Assembly: GCF_007997005.1 (NCBI RefSeq)
Contig: NZ_VOSL01000044.1
Coordinates: 124,001-188,000, forward strand
Direction of reading: 5' to 3'
Length of the DNA: 64,000 bases
Source of the DNA: Lujinxingia vulgaris
GTDB lineage: Bacteria > Myxococcota_A > Bradymonadia > Bradymonadales > Bradymonadaceae
Notes under the pieces: generated by a model
Seen by the model: the letters and a program-made list of their open reading frames with translations, nothing else
The model's database searches: none
What the model was told of the DNA's origin: nothing
Shown: piece after piece, positions 46,479-54,184 of the stretch
Layout: each line of letters opens with the position of its first letter
Position numbering within the stretch: the stretch's first letter is position 1
Program-made: the position numbers and the translations under genes

Positions 46479-48470
46479 ATGATTCGTCTCGATACCATCA
46501 GCAAAGCCTACGGCCACGACGAGCTCTTCCGAAACCTCAGCTGGCAGCTCTCCCCCGGCCAGAAGATCGGCCTGGTCGGACCCAACGGCGCCGGCAAAAC
46601 AACCCTCTTTCGGATCATCGTCGGACAGGAAGACGCCGACCGCGGCGAGGTGACTCAGCCGCGCGGCGTGCGCGTGGGCTACCTGCCCCAGGAACTCGCT
46701 GTCGAAGAGCAGGGCAGCGTCCTCGATCTTGTGCTGGGTGGCCGCCAGGATCTCCTCGACATGGAGCGGGACCTGCAACTCGCCGAGGAGGCGCTCGCCA
46801 GGGGGGAGAGCAGCGAGCAGGCCAACGCTACCTACGCCGACCTGCAGGAGCAGTTCCGGGTGCGCGGGGGTTACGAGTTTCGCAGCCGCGCTCGCGAGAT
46901 TGCCGCCGGGATGGGCTTTAGCAACGACGAGATGGACGCCCCCATTCAGACCTTCTCCGGGGGGTGGCAGATGCGCGCGCTCCTCTCGCGCCTGCTGCTC
47001 TTCCGACCCGAGGTGCTCCTGCTCGATGAGCCCACCAACCACCTCGATCTGGAGAGCATCGAGTGGCTCGAGAAGTTCCTCAGCGGCTATGAGGGCACAA
47101 TCATCGTCATCAGCCACGACCGCTACTTCTTGAACCGCCTCGTCGACACCATCGCCGAGCTCAGCGGTGGGCAGGTGCAGCTCTACAAGGGCAACTACGA
47201 CACCTTCATCAAAGAGCGCCGCGAGCGACGCGAGCGGATCGTCGCCGCGGCCGCCGAGCAGGCCAGAGAGATCGCCCAGATCGAAGAGTTCATCGAACGC
47301 TTCCGCTACAAGGCCTCCAAAGCCCGCCAGGCGCAGAGCCGCATCAAACAGCTCGAGAAGATCGAACGCATCGTCGTGCCGCCCGACTACGAGGCGACCA
47401 TCGGCTTTGAGTTTCCGGCTCCCCCGCGCATCGGCAAAGTTGCCCTGGAGGCTCGAAAGGTCTCCAAACGCTTCGACGACAACATCATCTATGAGGGCGT
47501 CGACTTTGTGCTCGAACGCGGCGACCACGTCGCGCTCGTTGGCCCCAACGGCGCCGGAAAAACCACCCTCCTCAAGATGCTCGCCGGTCGCCTTCAGCCC
47601 GATGATGGTGAGGTCGTTGAGGGGCATAATGTGCAGCTACGTTATTTCGCGCAACACTCCGTCGACCAGCTCGACCTGGGCCGCACTGTGCTGCAGGAGA
47701 TGGAGGCCAGCGCCACGATGGAGTCGGCCAGCCGAGTGCGCTCCATTCTGGGCGCTTTCCTCTTCAGCGGCGACGACGTTTACAAACCCATCTCGGTGCT
47801 CTCCGGTGGCGAAAAAGGCCGGCTGGCGCTGGCCAAGATGCTGCTCGAGCCCGCCGGCGTGTTGCTCCTCGATGAGCCTACAAACCACCTCGACATCTCC
47901 TCGCGCCAGGTGCTGGAGCACGCTCTCAAGCACTTTGAGGGAGCCTTCTGTGTCATCAGCCACGACCGCTACTTCCTCAACGAAGTGGTGAACAAGGTCG
48001 TGCTCGTCGAAGACGGCCAGCTCAAGCTCTACCCGGGCACCTACGAGGAGTTTCGCTGGCGCCGCGAGCGCGAGCTGGAGACGGACGAAGAGGGGCAGGG
48101 GGCGACGAACATTGCGGGCGCTTCGGCACTGCTCGCCGATGGCCCCCTGGTCTCTCGCAAAGATCAACGCCGCGCGCTGGCGGAGATTCGCAAACGACGC
48201 GACGCCGAGACGCGCACGATGCGCGCACAGCTCAAGAAGCTCGAAGCAAAAATCGAGACGCTGGAGTCGGAACACGCCGAACTTCAAGCTCGGCTCGCCG
48301 ATCCGGCGACCTATGAGGCCGGCGATGAGGTCGCCCGCATCAACCAGCGCTTCCACGCGGTGGAGGAAGAGCTCACCGAGGTGCTCATGGCCTGGGAGGA
48401 GCAGGGCGCGGCTGTCGAGGCCATCGAGCAACGTTACGCCGAGGAAGAAGCCGCGGTGCGAGAGACCTGA
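46479..48470 (+). CDS. ABC-F family ATP-binding protein (YheS/Uup type)
   Basis: The 663-residue soluble protein has two ABC ATPase domains and no membrane domain, the ABC-F layout of ribosome-associated translation factors. The first domain has GPNGAGKT at 34-41, the signature FSGGWQMRA and LLLDEPTNHLDL. The linker (about 230-300) is Arg/Glu-rich and helical. The second domain has GPNGAGKTTLL, LSGGEKGRLALAK and LLLDEPTNHLDI. A long C-terminal coiled coil (about 540-660) is typical of Uup/YheS. The start MIRLDTISKAYG at 46479 has GGAG upstream and removes a low-quality extension. It may act on stalled ribosomes; that is inference from the family. Confidence 0.93.
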   Translation: MIRLDTISKAYGHDELFRNLSWQLSPGQKIGLVGPNGAGKTTLFRIIVGQEDADRGEVTQPRGVRVGYLPQELAVEEQGSVLDLVLGGRQDLLDMERDLQLAEEALARGESSEQANATYADLQEQFRVRGGYEFRSRAREIAAGMGFSNDEMDAPIQTFSGGWQMRALLSRLLLFRPEVLLLDEPTNHLDLESIEWLEKFLSGYEGTIIVISHDRYFLNRLVDTIAELSGGQVQLYKGNYDTFIKERRERRERIVAAAAEQAREIAQIEEFIERFRYKASKARQAQSRIKQLEKIERIVVPPDYEATIGFEFPAPPRIGKVALEARKVSKRFDDNIIYEGVDFVLERGDHVALVGPNGAGKTTLLKMLAGRLQPDDGEVVEGHNVQLRYFAQHSVDQLDLGRTVLQEMEASATMESASRVRSILGAFLFSGDDVYKPISVLSGGEKGRLALAKMLLEPAGVLLLDEPTNHLDISSRQVLEHALKHFEGAFCVISHDRYFLNEVVNKVVLVEDGQLKLYPGTYEEFRWRRERELETDEEGQGATNIAGASALLADGPLVSRKDQRRALAEIRKRRDAETRTMRAQLKKLEAKIETLESEHAELQARLADPATYEAGDEVARINQRFHAVEEELTEVLMAWEEQGAAVEAIEQRYAEEEAAVRET

Positions 48471-48516
48471 GCCACACCCGCTTTCCAGGCTTCGCGAAAG
48501 GCACAGCACATGAATC

Positions 48517-48552
48517 AAAAAGGCCGACTCCACCTGGGAGCCGGCCTTTTTG
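48517..48552. terminator. Bidirectional rho-independent terminator
   Basis: AAAAAGGCCG..CTCC pairs with GGGAG.CGGCCTTTTT (48517-48551), with T-runs on both strands. It lies between the convergent ABC-F gene and the penicillin-binding transpeptidase gene. Confidence 0.88.
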
Positions 48553-48577
48553 GATCGTTCGATAGGTTCTGCGTCGT

Positions 48578-49996
48578 TCAGCGCGAGGCGACGGCCTCAT
48601 CGACATCCTGACGGCGCTCGCTGGCGAGCTGGTAGTAGCGACGCAGCCCCTCGCTGGCCCCCTGCGGGCCCACGAGGTGCCAGGCCGGGTCGTTGGCCAT
48701 CAGGCCGGCCACAGCCACGCCACGGTCGTCATCCCACTCTTTATGGCGAGCAAAGCCCACGAACCAGGTAAAGCGCAGGAAGGGATCCTGGTTGGAGAGG
48801 GTGCCGGTCTTACCGCTGACTTCCACCGATCGCGGGAAGAGGCGGTTATGCCCGAAGTAACGACGCGCCGTGCCACGCTCGGCCGTGGTCACCATCATTT
48901 CACTGAGCTTACGCGCGGTCTCCGGTGCCATCACTTCGCGAAAGACCTTCGGCTCGAACTCATAGAGCGTCGTCCCGTCCGGCGCCTCATAGCGATCGAT
49001 GAGGGTAGGGCGCATCATCACGCCTTCGTTGGCCATCGCCGCGCCGATCATCGCGCCGTGAATCGGGCTTAAGTGCGAGTGCCAGAAGCCCGCCGCAGCC
49101 CGCGCCCGCTCGTGCGGATCGTCGACCCGGTAGGCCTCACTGATCTGCACCGGCAGCTCAAAGGGGATCTCCTGGTTGTAGCCAAAACGCTCCGCCCAGC
49201 TCAGAAGCTCATCGGCCGAGAGGTTCTGGTAGGCCTGCTTCGCGATCAGCGAGTTGATCGACCAGGCCAGGGCGCCCTCGAGGTCGTTGCAGCGGTTGTC
49301 GAGCCGGGGGCTCCCCTCGATGTTGCGCACGGACAGCCCGCGCGTGCCGCCGTGGTAGCAGACCTCCTGATGCGGATCGACGCCTTCCCCTTCAAGCAGT
49401 GCCGCCGCCGTCACGATCTTAAAGACCGACGCCGAGGGCGCCTGCGCCTGACGGGTGAAGTGATCGTACTGCTCGCCACGCCTGGAGTTCTCGGCCATGG
49501 CGAGCACCCGGCCGGTGTGCGGCTCCATGAGCACCACGCCACCGTGAGGCACGAGGTTGGCCTGGAGCATCTGGTCCAGGTAGGACTGCAGCTCCGGATC
49601 CAGGGTCAGCACCACACGCGCGCCGCTGGGGAGCGTCTGCACGAGCTTATCGCCCACGACCTCCGCTTTGGAGATGTCGAGGCCGGCGGCCACCCAGTTG
49701 TCGGGAAGCGCCGGAAACTCCACCGGCTCAAAGGTGCTGGCCACACCCACCAGGCGCTCGGCGCGCTGGCGAGCCTGAGCCTGCGCCTCCTCGCGCGCCG
49801 CACTCAGGCGCAGCGTACGCACCGCGCTATCGGCGGCGGCAGCGCGCTCCGCGACCTGCTGGGCGCGCTCGACTTCCTGCACCGGGGGGCTTGCCCCGGC
49901 GGTCATGACGGTCGCTCCCACGACCCCAAAGGTTAGCGCGGCGGTGGTGACCATCGTGGTCCAGACGCGATCTCGTCCTGAGATTGGCTTTTTCAT
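48578..49996 (-). CDS. Penicillin-binding transpeptidase-domain protein
   Basis: A serine D,D-transpeptidase that cross-links peptidoglycan. The 472-residue protein has an N-terminal hydrophobic segment (about 12-35, signal anchor), an Ala/Arg/Glu-rich helix (40-85), then the transpeptidase domain with its three motifs: S190-V-F-K193 in PSASVFK, S246-I-N248 in AWSINS, and K396-T-G398 in SGKTGTL. VVLTLDPELQSYLDQML and GGVVLMEPHTGRVLAMAE are typical of PBPs. The usual class B dimerisation domain is replaced by the short helix, so this is a minimal form. It is divergent from tRNA-Met and has its own promoter. Confidence 0.9.
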   Translation of the reverse strand: MKKPISGRDRVWTTMVTTAALTFGVVGATVMTAGASPPVQEVERAQQVAERAAAADSAVRTLRLSAAREEAQAQARQRAERLVGVASTFEPVEFPALPDNWVAAGLDISKAEVVGDKLVQTLPSGARVVLTLDPELQSYLDQMLQANLVPHGGVVLMEPHTGRVLAMAENSRRGEQYDHFTRQAQAPSASVFKIVTAAALLEGEGVDPHQEVCYHGGTRGLSVRNIEGSPRLDNRCNDLEGALAWSINSLIAKQAYQNLSADELLSWAERFGYNQEIPFELPVQISEAYRVDDPHERARAAAGFWHSHLSPIHGAMIGAAMANEGVMMRPTLIDRYEAPDGTTLYEFEPKVFREVMAPETARKLSEMMVTTAERGTARRYFGHNRLFPRSVEVSGKTGTLSNQDPFLRFTWFVGFARHKEWDDDRGVAVAGLMANDPAWHLVGPQGASEGLRRYYQLASERRQDVDEAVASR

Positions 49997-50062
49997 AAAG
50001 CGTCGCCGAAGTGGTGTGAATGAAGTGTACTTGTAATTTTCTGTGCCCAGACGGGGACTTCC

Positions 50063-50090
50063 GTTGTACCCGGGATGGACCGAGTGTCAA
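50063..50090 (-). promoter_or_regulatory. Sigma-70-type promoter for the transpeptidase gene
   Basis: On the minus strand TTGACA (50090-50085), a 16-nt spacer and TACAAC (50068-50063). The predicted start of transcription near 50055 leaves a leader of about 60 nt. Confidence 0.55.
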
Positions 50091-50150
50091 TTTCCTCCCG
50101 CGATTTTCTGCTCGGTTGGCGAAAATTTGCACCGAGACTGCAAAACAGTC

Positions 50151-50179
50151 TTGACGTCCCCCCTCAAAGGCCCTATTTC
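50151..50179 (+). promoter_or_regulatory. Promoter of tRNA-Met
   Basis: TTGACG at 50151-50156, a 17-nt spacer, and TATTTC at 50174-50179. It ends 42 nt before the mature tRNA. The match, spacing and position make this the clearest promoter in the window. Confidence 0.65.
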
Positions 50180-50221
50180 TCTGCGCCACGTCGGCGGTGA
50201 AAACACCGCAGGCTCCCATAA

Positions 50222-50295
50222 GGCTACGTAGCTCAGCTGGTTAGAGCGAGCGGCTCATATCCGCTAGGTCCGGGGTTCAAGTCCCTGCGTAGCCA
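50222..50295 (+). tRNA. tRNA-Met (CAT), elongator type
   Basis: A 74-nt cloverleaf: acceptor GGCTACG / CGTAGCC with discriminator A, D-arm GCTC...GAGC, anticodon stem AGCGG / CCGCT with loop CTCATAT (anticodon CAT), and T-arm CGGGG-TTCAAGT-CCCTG. The GGCTACGTAGCTCAG start and the paired first base match elongator tRNA-Met rather than initiator tRNA. CCA is not encoded. It is a single gene with its own promoter and terminator. Confidence 0.96.
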
Positions 50296-50303
50296 CTCCA
50301 GAG

Positions 50304-50338
50304 AAGCCCCCGCAGCGTCCGCGCTGCGGGGGCTTTTC
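50304..50338 (+). terminator. Rho-independent terminator after tRNA-Met
   Basis: AGCCCCCGCAGCG (50305-50317) and CGCTGCGGGGGCT (50322-50334) form a 13-bp stem with a 4-nt loop, followed by TTTTC. It begins 9 nt past the tRNA. Confidence 0.9.
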
Positions 50339-50466
50339 GTTGTGGCGCCGATGCCCCCCGGCTTGCGCGTTGTCAGTGCGCGCTGGATTCAGTAGACTTC
50401 GGGCGCTTGAATTCGCCGTCAGACCGCCAGTTTTGGCGGACTTTGCCCCCTCCAGGAGCCCCCAGC

Positions 50467-51234
50467 ATGAGTCAAGATACCGAAGCCGTACGCCGCGAGA
50501 TTCGGCAGATGCATCAGAGCCTCGCCGAGACCAGCTATTACGATCTTCTGGGACTCAAGAGTGGGCTCGATGACGCGATCATCAAGCAGCAGGCGACCAA
50601 AGAGTTTCGCCAGCTCGCCAAGAAGTGGCACGTCGACCGTTTTAGCGCCCATGAGCTGGGAGACGACAAAAAGCTCGTCCAGGAGATCTTCGCCACCATC
50701 AACACCGCGCACCAGGTGCTCACCGACCCGGATAAGCGCGCGGAGTACGATCTTCAGCTCTCCGGCGCCAACACCGACATCAGTTCGATCCTCACCGCCG
50801 AGAACGCCTTTCGCAAAGGCCAGAAGATGCTTGAGACGGGCGCTCACGCCGGTGCCCACGAGCAGTTCAAGATCGCCAGTGAGCACAACGAGGACGACCA
50901 GGAGTATCGGGCGCATTTTCTCTACACCGAGTACCTGCTCATTCCGAAGAACGCCGAGGGCACACCGCTCAAGCGCACCCGCGCTCAAGAGATCTTCAAA
51001 GAGCTCGACACCATCAGCATGGAGCTCACCGACCGTGACTGGTTGCTCACGTTTATGGGTGTGGTGGCCGAAGGGCTCGGCCGCACCCGCGAGGCCGAAG
51101 GACTCTTTCATCAGGCGATGCAGCACAACCCTCGCAACGTCGAGGCCAAGCGCCACCTGCGCTTGATGGACATGCGCAAGAACAAGAAGAAAGGCTTCTT
51201 CGCCCAGCTGATGGACAAGCTCAAGCCATCCTGA
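50467..51234 (+). CDS. DnaJ-domain protein with HVD in place of HPD, plus TPR-like region
   Basis: The 255-residue cytoplasmic protein has a J-domain at about 22-90: SYYDLLGL, FRQLAKKWHVDRFS, and a closing VLTDPDKRAEYD. The tripeptide that J-domains need to stimulate DnaK ATPase is usually H-P-D; here it is H55-V56-D57. The remaining 160 residues are helical and end in a Lys-rich tail, with TPR-like spacing near 200-240 (AEGLGRTREAEGLFHQAMQHNP). AGGAG lies upstream of the ATG at 50467, which was chosen over the longer frame at 50407. Weak or altered Hsp70 contact is inferred from the substitution. Confidence 0.85.
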   Translation: MSQDTEAVRREIRQMHQSLAETSYYDLLGLKSGLDDAIIKQQATKEFRQLAKKWHVDRFSAHELGDDKKLVQEIFATINTAHQVLTDPDKRAEYDLQLSGANTDISSILTAENAFRKGQKMLETGAHAGAHEQFKIASEHNEDDQEYRAHFLYTEYLLIPKNAEGTPLKRTRAQEIFKELDTISMELTDRDWLLTFMGVVAEGLGRTREAEGLFHQAMQHNPRNVEAKRHLRLMDMRKNKKKGFFAQLMDKLKPS

Positions 51235-51269
51235 TGACCGCGGGTGAGCCTCACGAAAGACCCCAACAA

Positions 51270-51324
51270 GCGGGGCGCATTCGGATCACCTCGTCACACC
51301 ACCGAATGCGCCCCTCTCTTTTGT
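51270..51324 (+). terminator. Rho-independent terminator after the J-domain gene
   Basis: GGGGCGCATTCGG (51272-51284) pairs with CCGAATGCGCCCC (51302-51314), followed by TCTCTTTTG. The loop is 17 nt. Confidence 0.8.
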
Positions 51325-51542
51325 CAGACTATTAACGTCCGATAGTGTATATTATGTTAACTCATGGATATGGAGCGCCACGGTGAGGGTTGGCTGACCA
51401 CTCTCGCCGAGATCATGATTCCGAGAGTTACGCTACGCGCCTCTTCGCCTGGCCGGATAGCGCCGCGAACACACACCAACTTCTCAGCCTCTCCCACCCA
51501 TTCTCACAATGGATATTGAGTTGGTTGTATCCACCCCACACG
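51325..51542. other. AT-richer intergenic stretch without a recognised gene
   Basis: This stretch is clearly less GC-rich than its surroundings, especially 51331-51366 (GTATATTATGTTAA). A 51-codon plus-strand frame opens at ATG 51364 (MDMERHGEGWLTTLAEIM) and stops at about 51519. It has no clear ribosome-binding site and no recognised family. It might be a remnant or chance; I do not call it a gene. Confidence 0.4.
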
Positions 51543-51580
51543 ACAAAACGCCCGCGGCCGCATCATCGGCCTCGGGCGTC
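51543..51580 (-). terminator. Rho-independent terminator after the LysM gene
   Basis: CGCCCGCGGCCG (51549-51560) pairs with CGGCCTCGGGCG (51567-51578) with one mismatch, and on the minus strand is followed by TTTTG. It lies about 70 nt past the LysM gene stop. Confidence 0.75.
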
Positions 51581-51650
51581 TCGCCATGCGTTCGCTCCGG
51601 GAACGCTCTCGTATCGGGCGCCACATCGCGCCCGGATCTATGACGCGGGC

Positions 51651-52772
51651 TCAGTAGCCGGCGTACATCTCCAGCCGGTCACCGACCACGATCTCGCGGC
51701 TGGCTTTGGTGATGATGGCCGTCGAGTAGTTCTCGCGCACATCGACCACCAGCACCTGACCCACACGCTGCCAGGGAATCTCATCGTCGGGAGCCGTTCC
51801 CGGTCGACCCAGGCCCTCAAAACGCTGGTAGATGAAGAAGCGGTTGCCCACGCGCACGTTGTCCTCGGCGCCGCGGTCCACAAACACATACTGGTCGGTG
51901 CCAAAGGCAAAGCCCGGCTGCAGCGTGTCGACGATATGTGCGATGAGGTCATCTTCGGCCTGGCGCGGCTGCACCGCTTTGAGCTGACGCTCATAAGGCA
52001 CGAGCACATCGCCGCGCTCCATCTCCCGCCAGGACTGGTCGATCATCGCCGTTTCAGCGTGATTCTCCGAGACTTCGGTGATCACGACACTGCCCAGCAC
52101 AACATACTTCTGGCCCAGCGCGTTGCCCTCCTCATCGGTGATCTCATCCTGAAGGCGAACCACCGCGAAGCGGTCACCCACGGCAACCTCTTGCTCCTCC
52201 ATCACCGTGCGATCTTCCTCTTTCATCTCTTCGCGTTCGCGCTCGGTGTAGGCGTCTTCGCCAAAGCCGACCCAGACCGCGTCGTGCTCGCCAAGCATTG
52301 CGGCTTCTTTGGGCGAGCCGATGATGCGGCCGGTGTAGGCCAGCTCTTCGGCGGTGATCATGCCGCCGGTCGGCAGGTACATCCCGCTCGGCGGCGGCTG
52401 GGAGCTGCTCTGGGCCGCCGCGGCGGGCGACGCCCCCTCGGTCGCGGCCTGCGGCTCGGGGGCCTCCTGCAGGTAGACGATATCACCCGGATAGACCCAG
52501 TGCGGGTTGGTGATGTGCGCGTTGTAGCTCCACATCCGCGGCCACTGGTAGGGGTCGCCGTAATAACTTCCGGAGAGGTCCCAGATCGTGTCGCCCTCAC
52601 GAATCACGTGGTAGTCGGGCAGATCGCTGGCGTACACATTCGGCGACTGGGCCTGCGCCTGAGGCAGAGGCGGCACCCCGAAAATCGCCACGCTCACCGC
52701 GGCCATAATCCCGCCACTGATCACCCGGGAGGCGCCGCGGCGCAGGCTGGGTCCGACCTTCTTCTTCGACAT
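51651..52772 (-). CDS. Secreted LysM-domain protein
   Basis: The 373-residue product starts MSKKKVGPSLRRGAS with a signal peptide reaching about residue 40 (PLPQAQAQ). A LysM peptidoglycan-binding domain follows at about 52-105: DYHVIREGDTIWDLSGSYYGDPYQWPRMW, then NPHWVYPGDIVYL. After an Ala/Pro/Ser linker, the C-terminal 220 residues are a series of beta strands with repeated VGDRF / VGNRF elements, such as VAVGDRFAVVRLQDE and VRVGNRFFIYQRF. The ATG at 52772 has GGAGCAG upstream. It is probably a cell-wall-anchored periplasmic protein; no enzymatic domain was found. Confidence 0.88.
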   Translation of the reverse strand: MSKKKVGPSLRRGASRVISGGIMAAVSVAIFGVPPLPQAQAQSPNVYASDLPDYHVIREGDTIWDLSGSYYGDPYQWPRMWSYNAHITNPHWVYPGDIVYLQEAPEPQAATEGASPAAAAQSSSQPPPSGMYLPTGGMITAEELAYTGRIIGSPKEAAMLGEHDAVWVGFGEDAYTEREREEMKEEDRTVMEEQEVAVGDRFAVVRLQDEITDEEGNALGQKYVVLGSVVITEVSENHAETAMIDQSWREMERGDVLVPYERQLKAVQPRQAEDDLIAHIVDTLQPGFAFGTDQYVFVDRGAEDNVRVGNRFFIYQRFEGLGRPGTAPDDEIPWQRVGQVLVVDVRENYSTAIITKASREIVVGDRLEMYAGY

Positions 52773-52850
52773 ATCTGCTCCAGATGTGTGTCCTGCCCTC
52801 AGGTGGGGCATTCATTCATCGTGTCTTTGATGATGGTGCCACGTTGCGTC

Positions 52851-53981
52851 TCAGGTTGCATCCCGCTGCGGGTGCTCCTCAAGACGCTTGATGCCGAGCT
52901 TACCAGCATTGGTCGTGGGGTACTCTTCGCTGAGCCTGCGCAACAGCTCCACCGCCCTGCCCGGCTGCCCGAGCCGATCGTAGGCCAGCGACATCTTCAG
53001 CATCGCGTCGGGAACCTTCGCCGCGCCGGGAAGTTCGGTGAGGATGCGCTCAAACTGGGTGACGGCCTGGCTGAAGTTGCCCAGCCCGTAGTGGCATTCA
53101 CCGATCCAGTAGAGCGCGTTATCGATATAGTCTTCGCGAGGTTCGCCGCGCAGAAAGGTCTCAAAACCTTCGAGCGCCTCGCCATAGGAGCCGGCCCGGT
53201 AGCTGGTCAGCGCCTCCTGGTAGAGCTCCAGAAGCTCCCGCTGAGACTGGGGCGCTGCTGCCGACGAGGGTGCCGGCGCCGCCTGCGCGGCCTCGTCCCG
53301 GGTCGCCAGCCGTTCATCGGTGACCGGCGCCTGGGCACGACGTGCGCCGCCGCTGCTGGCGTTGGCTTTTGGCGCGGGCGCCTCGGTCTGCTCCTGCCCG
53401 AAATACGCCGCGAGATCTTCGTTGGTGAAGACCACCGTCTCTTCATCGGCGGCGGCAGGCTCCTCGACCACGATCTCGATATGCTCCTGCACCGGCGCCT
53501 GCTGGCGGCCGGACTGCTGGTCGGAGAGCGGGATATGCGTCACCGGACGACGCTCCACCGGCGGCTGCGGCCGAGCGCTGTAGCCGTCGTAATAGCTGTC
53601 GTTCTGCGGGGCGCGCTGCGAATAATGGGACTCCGGCGCCGGCGCCGGTCGTGAGGGCTCGGCACGCGCGAAGGCCTCATGGCTGTTGCGCAGATATCCC
53701 CGGCGTTGCAAGACGATGCGGTTCGCCTCCACCCGGTCCTGCATCAGCACCAGCTGACGCTCCATCTCTTCGATGCGTACGGTGAGCCGGCCGTTGGTGC
53801 GCTCGACATCCTCGACGCGCTCCTGAACCTCGACGAGCTCCGCCCGGGTGAGCACATCTTCCACGGGTTGCTGCTGCGCGCAGGCCCCCAGAAAGAGGGT
53901 CGGACCAAAGAGGTAGGCCGCCACCGCGCGGGCACGAAGCCGCGTAGGACGCGCTCGATGTTGGGGAGTGTGCTTCGACAA
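52851..53981 (-). CDS. cpoB: Tol-Pal system protein CpoB/YbgF, TTG start
   Basis: It coordinates peptidoglycan synthesis and outer-membrane constriction with Tol-Pal. The C-terminal 130 residues carry the TPR pattern of CpoB: LYQEALTSYRAGSYGEALEGF, DNALYWIGECHYGLGNFSQAV, and PDAMLKMSLAYDRLGQPGRA. An N-terminal coiled coil (about 40-85, VEVQERVEDVERTNGRL) follows a lipoprotein signal ending LGAC near residue 33. The middle is Pro/Gln/Ala-rich. The TTG at 53981 was chosen because AGGAGG precedes it by 6 nt and puts the signal peptide at the N-terminus. The ATG at 54056 lies only about 7 nt below the predicted transcription start. The lipobox suggests membrane anchoring, whereas E. coli CpoB is soluble. 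Confidence 0.82.
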   Translation of the reverse strand: MSKHTPQHRARPTRLRARAVAAYLFGPTLFLGACAQQQPVEDVLTRAELVEVQERVEDVERTNGRLTVRIEEMERQLVLMQDRVEANRIVLQRRGYLRNSHEAFARAEPSRPAPAPESHYSQRAPQNDSYYDGYSARPQPPVERRPVTHIPLSDQQSGRQQAPVQEHIEIVVEEPAAADEETVVFTNEDLAAYFGQEQTEAPAPKANASSGGARRAQAPVTDERLATRDEAAQAAPAPSSAAAPQSQRELLELYQEALTSYRAGSYGEALEGFETFLRGEPREDYIDNALYWIGECHYGLGNFSQAVTQFERILTELPGAAKVPDAMLKMSLAYDRLGQPGRAVELLRRLSEEYPTTNAGKLGIKRLEEHPQRDAT

Positions 53982-54069
53982 AAAAGCCTCCTGACGCCCC
54001 TTCTCCCGGGGACTTCGTCGCAAGAATTCGGCGTCTGATAGGTGCTGTGCTGACATGCAGACGGGAGCG

Positions 54070-54097
54070 ATGCTAACATGGGCCGGGATCGTGTCAA
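54070..54097 (-). promoter_or_regulatory. Promoter for cpoB
   Basis: On the minus strand TTGACA (54097-54092), a 16-nt spacer and TAGCAT (54075-54070). Transcription would start near 54063, giving an 80-nt leader to the TTG start. Confidence 0.5.
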
Positions 54098-54102
54098 GAA
54101 AG

Positions 54103-54130
54103 TTGAAAGACCGCTTTGACCGCATAAATA
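54103..54130 (+). promoter_or_regulatory. Promoter for the HEAT-repeat gene
   Basis: TTGAAA at 54103-54108, a 16-nt spacer and TAAATA at 54125-54130, some 55 nt before the ATG at 54185. It is back-to-back with the cpoB promoter. Confidence 0.5.
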
Positions 54131-54184
54131 CTGGAGTTTTCCAACTTCGCATCAGCTTTTTTTGTCCTCACCGGAGCCCTCCTC

